From positions 2,166,795-2,230,794 of the forward strand of contig JANPYM010000003.1 in NCBI GenBank assembly GCA_025890175.1: a stretch of 64,000 nt of DNA, read 5' to 3'. The position numbers were made by a program, and so were the translations under genes. This document shows, in pieces, positions 55,046 through 64,000 of the stretch (the first letter of the stretch is position 1; every line of letters begins with the position of its first letter). A model generated the notes under the pieces. The model was given only the letters and a program-made list of their open reading frames with translations. It was not told the DNA's origin and did no database searches. The DNA is from Ciborinia camelliae. Its lineage: Eukaryota > Ascomycota > Leotiomycetes > Helotiales > Sclerotiniaceae.

Positions 55046-58000
55046 TTAAGCAACAAGACCTTTTTTCCTCCTCTCCTCGCCCACCAAAAGTGCAAAAACT
55101 CTCCTCGCCACAACCGCTTCATCCCACCCTGGAACTTCCCCCCTGAATTCATCTACCGCCTCTAAATGCCACTGTTCTAATATCATCTTCTCATTTCCTA
55201 TTTCTCTTCCCCCGTTCTCTTTCCCATTCCCATTCCCATTCTTAAATATCCTCACCCCACCATCCCCAATCCCCACTCCTTTATCCTTTAGATTAACAGT
55301 TTTGCCCAATAATCTACTAATAACCCTCGTCGAGTTTCTTCTTCCATATTTAGAATTCCCGCTATTACCACTAACATCAGAATCTTGATCATTCTGGTTC
55401 TCGGGTTTCCAAGTTTGCAAGATGGAATCGAGAAGGAGCCAGTGATCGCGTGTCCAGTGGGTGGGAGATAGTTGAGGAGTTAGAGGCGACCTAGGCTGAG
55501 GAGAAGAAGAAGCGAAGACGACGTTTTTGCTGGGGGATGGTTGGGAAGGAGGGGCGAAGGAGCGTTGGGGGGGAGCGGAGGATGGATTTTGTGGGGGAGG
55601 GGGGGATTGGAGCTTCGAGACGATGTTCCGTCCATTTGGGTTTGGGGTTTTGGATCTCTCGATTCTCTTTCGTGTTAATGGTCGCGGATGTATTAGATGC
55701 TGGAGCCTGGAAGGATGACTTCTGGATGGTGTCTTGTTGGATAGGTTGAGATTTGAGCTTGTTATTTCTGCTTGGTGATGTGTTGGTTAGAGAGCCGACC
55801 AAAGATGATGATGTATCTGGAGTCGGGAGATTGGTTCTAGAAGCCCCCAGTTTTCCAAAGATGCCTCTTGACAGTCCCGTTGGTTGAGAAAGGGGTGAAA
55901 GTGGTGGCGCTTCACCATTTCTGCGAACTCGAGGTTGGAAATCCATTTTCTGAGGTATTGGGGCAAATGAGCTCGTTTCCTCCTTAGTATCGCCAGATGG
56001 ACCATCTTGGGATGCTTTAGTATATGATTTGCGAGGGTTTGGCACGTCTTTGGATGATTGCCCTTTACTAATTGGTTCTCTTTCTTTATTAGAAAGAGTT
56101 GGGAGTCCCTCAAATGGCGATGGTCGTAAAAGTGTAGAAATATCAGGCTTAGTATTGGTTATGCTACGAAGCTTAGGCTGAAAATTCTGTTTCTGGGGTA
56201 TCTGCCACCCAGATAAGTCAAGAGTCTCGTCACCATCGGTTTGAGGATTAGTTCGAGAGCTTTTTGGTACATTAACCTCACTCGGGAGGCTCTTTGGTGA
56301 GGGATCTTCGACTGCAGGAGCCTTGGCGTTATGGTCTGGTGATGGGCTAGCAAGCTCGTCACTATAGACCAAACGCTTGCTGTTTGTTCTCCACGGGCTA
56401 GGTATTTTGCTTCGTCGAGGTCTTTCTACATTGTCGGATTTATCAGAATGGAGCTGATCTTCTTGATTAGAAGCATCCAACGTCTCCATTAGAAGTCCGA
56501 AACTTTCGTCGTCTTCATAGTTTTCTTCTTCATTATTGACATCCCCTTGAGGATTGGCATCCTGTTCTTCAAGTGTAGCCTCCTGCTCTTTTGATGAAGC
56601 CGGATCTTCGTCGTCATAGTCGTCGTCTTCATCATCATTGTCGTCATTATCGGAACTAAGAACCATAACTTCATTGGCATTAGCTGTAGAGATTTGTTTG
56701 CTGACCGCCGCTCGTTCCGCAGCCCACTTCTCCTGCAAGCGACCTGCCGAGGTGCCTTTTGCATCAACGTTTTTCTTCTCCCTTGATGATGATGATGGTA
56801 TTGCCTTTGCAACAGTTCCGTTACGGCTAGTTTCTTTAGGTTGAGAATTCATAGAATCGATAGTTTTTGACGACTCGTGCTGAGGGATAACCACCGAATT
56901 TATAGAAATCGACATACGACGGCTGCTAGGTAACTCGAGACTGAAGCTTGCATTTTTGTCCGTAGATGGACGTCTTTGTGCTGTCCCATTACCAAAAGAT
57001 GGATCTTCATCAAGAATAGGCCGACTCCAGCTTCTTCTTCGCGAATGTTGAGAAACCAAATCTCCATTAGCATCCAATCTTGGAAGCGATGCTTGAGGCT
57101 TCTCGGCAGGTATGGGACGATTTAAATTATTATCTGGATAAATGCTTGAACTCGATCTTCTTCCTGTTGTCGGACTTTTAAAGGGACTAGCTAGACTCTC
57201 GGATCTACTTCTTGGCAATGATGATGGTATAACGATGTCCTGCAAAATACGGCCAGCCTTTTCGGCAGGTGAAGATGCATTTGTGTTTGACGACTCTGGT
57301 CTTTCGGATGGCTGCCTTGACGGCTGAATAGGAGGTGGCAATGTAGGAGATGAGAAGACAATTGCTGGTGTTTGTGTCATCTTAGGATTCGTTTGTCGTT
57401 GCTGACGAAGATGTGATGTATATGTAAATCTGCGTGAAGGGATTGCTGGTGGCGAGGAATGGATCTGAGAGTTGATCAGAGATTCTTCAGCGGGTTGTGC
57501 AAAAGATTGCTCAGTATGTTGGCTTGTTGATGGTTCCGCTTCAGTGTCTTCTGCTGAGGCTGATTGAATGGGTTCTTTAACTGGTGGCGACGGTGATTTG
57601 GACGGCTTTGAAGATGTTGCAAGATGAGAAGATTTTGGGTGATTTTGTGGTGGTCGGGAGATGACTTTAGAGATCGACTCGGACTTTTTTATTGAAGTTG
57701 GTCGGAGGGGGGCTTGGCGCATTAGTCGTGGAGTGGAAGCGTCAAGGGGGGCTGCAGGTATCGCAGAAGATGAATCATCACGTAATCTATCAGCCTTTGT
57801 CGGAGGCATAATATGAGCTTCTGACTGCTTCTTGCTATCAGCATAGCTTGCTTCGTCTTCTTCGACTTCTGGAGAACTCTCTGGCTGTAACATCTCAACG
57901 CCCCTCTTCCGTGCAGGGGCTGGGGTTGCAGCCTCGAGAATTTCAGGTGGTATACTCGAAAATGAATCATCCATTCGAGTATGCTGGATGCGAAGAATAT

Positions 58001-59477
58001 GGGGGTTTGTAAGTTTCCTGCCTGGTGTTGCAGCCTCGAGAATGTCTGGTGCTATACTTGAAAACGAGTTGTCCAGTACGGTATTCTGGACTGAAAGAAT
58101 GTTTTTGTTTAGCGGGCGTGCGGCCGAGTTTTGCCCCTCATCTTGGAGCAGTCCATTCAGGGGTTTCCTCAATGATGGTACGGAATTAAGCGATATCAGA
58201 CTAAATCCTTCACTCTCCATGATAGTGTCGAACTCAGGCCTGTGGTCAATATCATCATCCATTTCATCATCGAAATCCTCTTCCTGCATTTCAGCAGTAG
58301 CATCATGATTGGCTCTGTCAGAAAATTGCCCTATTTCACGCGTTTCGTCAAAATCTTCGTCAGTATCCTCGTCAAAACCATCCCCTCCATAACCACCGTT
58401 TTCGTCATCATTTTCAACAAGGCCAATTGATTCCGGAGATAGAGCTGCACCCTTCACACTTTCACCCAAGGGACTCGTTTGATCTTGTCCCCTATTTGAT
58501 GAACTTGGAATTTGAGAGGTCTCCATAACGCTTGACCAACCTGTTGTTCTAGGTGTTTCTTCTCCAGGATGAAATCTTGCAATGACAACATCTTCAAGAT
58601 CTTCACTACTTGGGAAACTCGATGTGGATTGAAAGGCTGGGTATGGGGAAACTGGACTTTCCGAATTGGCATTAATGGTTGCCAAAAGATCAATTTCTTC
58701 CGGCAGTAACTCCTCATGAATGTCAGCCTCTACCAGGTTGGGCTCGGTATTGGGAGTTTGTACTTGCTCTGCCGCATCGCCCCCGTCTGATAATTGTATT
58801 TCCTCTCGTAGTTTTGACCTTGGCCTACCACGACCTCTCTTGACCACACTCGATGGTACCAGATCAGAACCAGCTTTCCTCTTACGCGGTATCGCCTTTT
58901 TAATACCCTTTGCGGACTTCGATCGTGATCTAGAACTACCCTCAGGGACTTCTGCATTGTCGACATCTGGTCCTTGATTGTCTACTGCTTCTCCAACACT
59001 TTTTCGTCCCCGCTTGCCAGCTCGAATTGGGGTGCCTTGTCTTTTGACTGGGGTATCTGATTTCCTTGGTCTACCTCTGCGTCTCCTGGGTGTTGCCTCA
59101 TATCTGATGCTGTTATCATTCTCCGAGTCTGAAAGTCCCCGTAAGGGGACTGTTGTCGTCGTTGTTCGCTCTATTCGTCGAGGTATTGGCGCAGGTGTAG
59201 GAGAACTCAAATTATGGGGTCTAAGATTGGCGTGGTCATCCTCGCTATCCGAATCTTCAGCTTCTACAGTAACTCTGATCTTTTGTGGTGATATCGTATT
59301 TCCTATATCCAACTCGAATATTTGTTTTTTCGGAGAACTACCTTGCAATGGCAGTGATAGACGCGATGAAGGAGTCTTCCGTCGTTTCGAACTTGGGGGC
59401 GCCTGAAATGTCAAGGAGTCGGCGAGGGGATCTGGAGATGATAACGAAGCTGTATCCATGCCATATCGCACCATCAT
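55046..59477 (-). CDS. Large AT-hook nuclear protein with apparent frameshift near its 3' end
   Basis: From ATG 59477 the frame runs 1,328 codons. Its last ~25 codons are out of register: after PPSPTKSILRSP the DNA has a C7 run (G7 at 55567-55573 on the plus strand). Reading one base less there continues with SKNVVFASSSPQPRSPLTPQ and THWTRDHWLLLDSILQTW to a TGA at 55046, giving about 1,476 residues. Features: AT-hooks RRRGRPRKS (~residue 135) and KRGRGRPRSK (~215), three copies of a D-D-S-x-S-S-I-P-x-E-I-L-E-A-A-T-P motif (~460-590), two IPQK-x-x-FQP motifs (~1,130-1,230), long acidic and Ser/Pro-rich disordered stretches, and a folded C-terminal domain (LEQWHLEAVDEFRGEVPGWD). A chromatin or spindle-pole role is conceivable, but I do not recognise the family. 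The break may be an assembly error or real. Confidence 0.8.
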
Positions 59478-61014
59478 AACAATTAATGCGCAAAAGCGCG
59501 ATAGGTGGGCGAAAGCCTCTGCTTTCTATGTTTTAATGAATATAGATATGTGGGGTTCATTCAATACCAACTTATTCCGATAATTTCATCTTATGCGGGA
59601 GTGTGTATGCTTCGTTGTGAATATTGTCGCAAAATGATGTTATATAATCTTTGAATATTCGAGATGCGACGATGCGGTTTGTTTACATTGGATTGGATCC
59701 GATTAACCCAATTTACAGGCAGCCTGATTAAACAATTTAATTGGTTGGAATTTAGCTTAGTCACCAAACACAACGCTAGCAACAATATTTTTTTAGGTTA
59801 TACTTCACCACCCCACTAACCTTATTACACTTCAGAGGTCGCTCAACTTTCTATCTCTATCTTTACTCAGTGAACCCAATTTATTGCTAAGACCCAACTA
59901 CTTTGCATGGTTTACACAGGCTTGAAGGAACACCACACCATGTTCATGACTTGATAAGTAGATGCCCCTCGTAGTACCCCTAACCACCACCTTAGTATAA
60001 GGTTGCGATCAGTCCTTCATGATTGCCAGGGAAGAGTTTTTTTGGTTATCCCTGTTTACAATCTTCTCATAAACCAACCAAGTTGTTTGCTTTGCCTTTT
60101 ATATCTCCAAGTGTATATATACCTAGTCACCATCATTTGGACAATTCCGTTGTGCTGTGGCCAGGTTATACTTTTCTCAAGTTCTCCTTCAACAGTACCA
60201 CGCCAACCTTGGGCAAATAACGATTCGAAAGAAGTCAAGGTAAAGTAATATACTGTTAGATACAGTACTACCTCCCATAGAACTGGAAGATAGATAAACA
60301 TTGCTCTACGTGACGTTGAAATTTTACATGTTTTGGTCGGAATTATAGGGACCAAATTCCTAACTGTTCCTGTTAGTTAGGAGTTGGTCCTTGTCCAACA
60401 CCACGAATATGTCGTTCGGGGCCATTTGTTACACACCACACTACTTCTGAATAGGTAGGCAGAGACATAAATGTTGCAAGAATACAATCTCACCAACGCT
60501 ACAGATTTGCCCTCGTGGCTCCCCTTCCTGGAACGCTAACTGATGAGTAAGTTTTGTACTTGGTCGCCTCCTCGTGATATGTGATGCTTGGTTCATGACT
60601 TGGTCTTCATGGACTCCTATGGCGTTAAATCTTAGCTTGAGGTTTTGAAGTATGGGTATTTTTGTTGGAAGAACACATGAATATTCTACATTCACTGCGT
60701 GGGGTATATACTATGGCAACGCTAGTCCCGTATCCCGTAGCATATAATCCCACACTGTTACTGTACATAGTTTAACCCTACATGTAATAATGCACTTCTA
60801 ACAATTTTACACAAAAGAAGAAATGTAGTCGTCTTCCTAATTATTATACTCGAGGCAAATAAAGAAATTGAGCAGCCCCGCAACAGCAACCAAATAGGCC
60901 CGCCATGATTCCTGGACTCGAATTTAGGCCACTCTCATCATCAGGAGAGACATCCTGGTGTATCCTACCATCTAAAACACCCCAATAATAATAAAAGCAC
61001 CGCCTCCTGGCAGC
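59478..61014. other. Intergenic region
   Basis: 1.5 kb between the AT-hook gene start and the kinase relic. AT-rich, with scattered short frames lacking domains or splice support. No gene is recognised. Confidence 0.55.
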
Positions 61015-61930
61015 TCATCCCTGTGACCTAGTCAGCCAGGGATCGTTTAATAATTCGCTCGCTGTCTTTCGCTTCTCCGGTTCCCACTGCAACATCGACT
61101 TAATAAAGTCGAGAAATAGTTCTTTATCCTTTCCGTTGAGATTTTCCTCCACAACCTCGAGACTACTAGATGGCAAAAGCTGTAAGCGTTCTGGATCATT
61201 TCCATCTGGCTCAAGCCATTTGCCATTCGCATCGAACCATTCCGCAGATCTCTTGCCCCGTTTGATGAGCTCCAGTGGTGGTGGCCCGAGCACGGAAATC
61301 AATTCTGTAAGATGAGCACGAGTTGTATAACGGCCTCGTTTCGGATCTTGCCTACTGAAGAGATGTTTACCCTCAAAGATATCCCAGATCTAGTGCCGAG
61401 TCGGTAAAATAGAGTATCGCAAACCTGTTTTTTTCTCGTGGAAAAGGGCCACTCTCCATGGCGCCAACATTCCAGATATCAGCGCTATAACTCCATGGGA
61501 GATGAAGCACCAGCTCTGGACACCTGTAAAGGTCCCATATACGGCATTTCCAAAGTCACAAAGTACTGGCTCTCCAATAGACTTTGGCATATCTAGAGTC
61601 CGGGAAACATATATTTCTCGATCCACCGCTTTCTTGCGCGGTGGGGGTTGAGCAATCTCGGCCTCTTCAAAAGCAGCAAGAATAGAGGTATCTTCAATAA
61701 GATGAAGAATGTTATCGGATTTGATGTCCAAGTCAAATAAATTAGCAGAAATTCTAGCATGAAATCCAGGAATAAATTAACCTGTGTGGATCAACTTCCG
61801 ATCCGTGTGAAGATAGTCTAGAGCTAGCAAAAAACGTTGGAGGTTTGCTCGAAGCAGATCCTCCGTAAGCCTATCTCGACCACTCCGTGCCAGAAGTGTC
61901 CTTATACTGTCCCAGAGTGGTTCATGTCTT
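61015..61930 (-). pseudogene. SRPK-like protein kinase relic (catalytic C-lobe only)
   Basis: The minus strand reads EPLWDSIRTLLARSGRDRLT, then LLALDYLHTDRKLIHT. An intron begins GTTAAT, but its 3' border reads CTTGG instead of an AG. It continues DIKSDNILHLIEDTSILAAF, EPVLCDFGNAVYG (DFG), then a deletion/frame change. PELVLHLPWSYSADIWNVGA lies in a second frame, an apparent intron follows whose donor is GAGAGT instead of GT, then IWDIFEGKHLFSRQDPKRGR, VLGPPPLELIKRGKRSAEWF and SMLQWEPEKRKTASELLNDP to the stop at 61015. The kinase N-lobe (glycine loop, VAIK) is missing. With a missing acceptor, a missing donor and a frameshift it should be considered dead. The family is the fungal SR-protein-kinase-like group, which is often expanded and variable. 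Confidence 0.8.
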
Positions 61931-62699
61931 TTACATCAGTTCATCTCTCACTTCCTACGATGACAGTACCGGTATGAACCATCCATCCCCAAACCTTTAC
62001 TTGATGATTTTAGAAATAACGAAATGTACCGAGGTCAACGGACGTATCAAAATCAAAGGTTGTAATGTATTGACATCGGGTGTTACCTAAAGTCAAAGCG
62101 TGAAAAGCGAATCTGGAGTAGAAACCTAATGCTATGTTAGTTTACAAGTCGAAGCTTTTGATTGGTCCCTATATTATTTGTCATCAACAAATATATTTTT
62201 GTATTTTTGAGCTAGCAACTTGCTTAATAATTAAATTCGGATCCGTTCAACAGATTGGCATATGACGTGATAGACCGTGAACATTATTGCATCTCTTCCT
62301 CTCGGCTTTTGGAAGAGTGTGTTATGATTTTCAGCGGTGATAAGAAAATAACTTGAGTAATCCATCCCTCGATTTCTAAGATCACAATGACGTGCTAGCG
62401 CGATACTACAATACTACTCAACCTAGGTAACTTTTGATGCTTACAATATCAATATTACTGTTCAACCATTGCTTCTCACTCCTTGCCCTACACATATATA
62501 GGTATATATATATATACACACATCTATTGCTACATCAGTACATTTTCTACTCACATTAATATAGCACAGGCAACCTATATCTCCCATAGAAACTGTGGGA
62601 TTACGATTCTTCAAAATTATCAAAACACAGTTTACAAGATCAATCCTAAGACCTATCAAAATCCAACCACCAAGAATTGCACATCGACAGTTCAACATC
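61931..62699. other. Intergenic region
   Basis: Upstream of the CmcJ-like gene; AT-rich with a TATATA stretch at 62502-62516, about 185 bases before the ATG. No N-lobe of the kinase relic could be found here. Confidence 0.55.
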
Positions 62700-63629
62700 A
62701 TGACTACCGCCGCACCCATCCATACCACACCTGCCCACAACCTCTCACAGTCCTCTCGAATTGAGGCAGCCGGTCAAATCCAAACCAAAGATAGCAGCTT
62801 CATTCCTCGCGGTGACACAATCGTTACCCTCAATTACTTCAGACCACCAGAAGATGGTTCCGTGCCTTTCAACTACGTTGAAAATCCACCACAAGGCCAA
62901 CCGCAGCGCAACTACGGAGATTTCGACATACAAGTTCCCATCACCGATATCCGAGGCAAAGAATCTCAATACAATCTCGACAAGGATGCATTTGAAGTAG
63001 TAATCGGAGTTCCGGAGTCTGCGGAAAAGGCATTCCGGGATGATGAATCGATACAGAAGAACTATTATCCCGAAGTCGAGAAATTAGTCTTGGATAATGT
63101 GCCGGGCTCACATAAAGTCTTTATATTCGATCATACGGTTCGTCGTTCAGATCCCAATGCTCATCGGGGTCCGGTTGCGAGAGTCCACATCGATCAAACC
63201 TTGAAGTCGGCCAAACAACGCGTACATCGTCATTTGCCCGAGGAAGCTGAGAAACTCCTACAGGGCCGATACAGAATCATAAATGTATGGCGTCCAATCA
63301 ATGGAGTTGTTCAGGGTAATCCGCTCGCATTCGCTAGTTCCGCAACCACGAGTGACGAAGATGTTATTCCGGTTGAACATCGATATCCAACTACAACTGG
63401 TGAAACGGCTGGTATTAGATATAACGAGGGACAAAAATGGCATTACTTGTCTGGGATGAAAAATGATGAGAGATTATTCTTGGAGTGTTTCGATAGTGAG
63501 TCGTTGAAGCCCGGGACCAAGGTGCAGGGTGGTAGGGTACCACATACTGCGTTTATTGATCCTAGAACGCCGGAGGGTGCGAAAGGTAGAGAGAGTATCG
63601 AGGTCAGATGTTTAGTTTTTGGTCCTTGA
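62700..63629 (+). CDS. CmcJ/AsaB-type hydroxylase/desaturase
   Basis: A single exon of 309 residues from ATG 62700 (an upstream in-frame extension starts with GTG and is unlikely). Motifs of the fungal CmcJ/NvfI (GA4-desaturase-like, AsaB) oxygenase family are in order: an N-terminal SFIPRGDTIVTLNYFRPPED, VFIFDHTVRRSDPNAHRGPV (~143-158), ARVHIDQT with His163 and Asp165 as candidate iron ligands, RYRIINVWRPINGVVQGNPL (~192-211) and C-terminal KWHYLSGMKNDERLFLECFD. RVPHTAFIDPRTPEGAKGRE contains the third candidate His. Characterised relatives are non-heme Fe(II)-dependent oxidases/hydroxylases in secondary metabolism. Substrate unknown; probably cytosolic. The ORF is intact, and its nearest upstream neighbour is a kinase relic. 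Confidence 0.9.
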   Translation: MTTAAPIHTTPAHNLSQSSRIEAAGQIQTKDSSFIPRGDTIVTLNYFRPPEDGSVPFNYVENPPQGQPQRNYGDFDIQVPITDIRGKESQYNLDKDAFEVVIGVPESAEKAFRDDESIQKNYYPEVEKLVLDNVPGSHKVFIFDHTVRRSDPNAHRGPVARVHIDQTLKSAKQRVHRHLPEEAEKLLQGRYRIINVWRPINGVVQGNPLAFASSATTSDEDVIPVEHRYPTTTGETAGIRYNEGQKWHYLSGMKNDERLFLECFDSESLKPGTKVQGGRVPHTAFIDPRTPEGAKGRESIEVRCLVFGP

Positions 63630-64000
63630 GGATCGAGTAGGGCTCGGTGATGCAGGCTTTGGGGTGGAGTTTTTGATTTAGCATGGTGTTTTTTAGCATA
63701 TTTGATCTGAAGTTACGAATTATATTATCTTCCATTTGTCTCCCATCTTCTCGCCTCGATTCAAGTGAATACTTCGTGACTTGAATAAATCCTTTATACA
63801 AGGCCCGCAAGATCCCACGCGGCTGGCTAGACCAGCTTGTTACAACCAATGCAGCATAGAGCAAATCTGCCAAATTCCAAATTCGCAGTTACTATTCGGG
63901 TCACTGCACTGCACATCACATATACATTTTATACCCTCCATTATTAAACAAAAAAAAGGAGAATCTAAAAACACGACGTTTGTTTTTTGATTGCTGATGA
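63630..64000. other. 3' flank of CmcJ-like gene to window edge
   Basis: AT-rich 3' region with an A8 run at about 63950-63957. No further gene is visible before the window ends. Confidence 0.5.

Noticed and set aside
62595..62699. N-terminal extension of the CmcJ-like protein
   Set aside because: It begins at a GTG, and the first ATG in frame (62700) matches the usual start region of the family.

Overview
This window is nuclear DNA of a filamentous ascomycete. Genes carry short (about 45-80 base) introns with GT...AG borders, there are no operons, intergenic DNA is AT-rich, and there is one intron-containing tRNA gene. Protein style, 2EXR-domain paralogues and the many TACCTA-type intergenic motifs suggest Leotiomycetes, probably a Botrytis/Sclerotinia relative. 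The species assignment is inference. I rebuilt exon structures by hand from splice signals and frame continuity.

Layout. 1-5 kb is secondary-metabolism-like: the 3' end of a questin-oxidase-like (DUF4243) gene, a cytochrome P450 broken by three in-frame TGA codons, and an intact beta-lactamase-fold gene. 6.4-24.7 kb is conserved housekeeping: AP-2 alpha adaptin, an NDUFAF5-like complex I assembly methyltransferase, a 3,211-residue VPS13 and a DUF3429 mitochondrial membrane protein. 24.8-34.3 kb is gene-poor, holding only a tRNA-Glu(CTC) gene and one small two-exon gene of unknown function. 34.4-42.2 kb holds a pseudokinase-like protein, a histidine phosphatase with a long acidic tail, a PRKRIP1-type splicing factor and the chaperonin subunit CCT3.

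42.2-51.3 kb is an accessory island between housekeeping genes. It has two 2EXR-domain genes, a P450 C-terminal relic, an intact berberine-bridge-type FAD oxidase, a 5'-truncated P450 pseudogene and AT-rich spacers. It looks like a decayed metabolic cluster. 51.3-59.5 kb is core again: SOF1 and RPN6 (divergent), then a large AT-hook protein whose frame breaks at a C7 run. 61.0-61.9 kb is a relic of an SR-protein-kinase-like gene, and the window closes with a CmcJ/AsaB-type oxygenase gene.

The main theme is a mosaic: intact cell-biology genes (endocytosis, lipid transport, chaperonin, proteasome, ribosome biogenesis, splicing) interrupted by patches where specialised-metabolism genes are degenerating. 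Three P450 pseudogenes and one kinase relic lie near three intact enzyme genes (beta-lactamase fold, BBE oxidase, CmcJ-like). I found no CRISPR array, rRNA or intact transposon. I did not find a clearly new multi-gene system. The pseudokinase-like gene and the decayed island are the items most worth following up.
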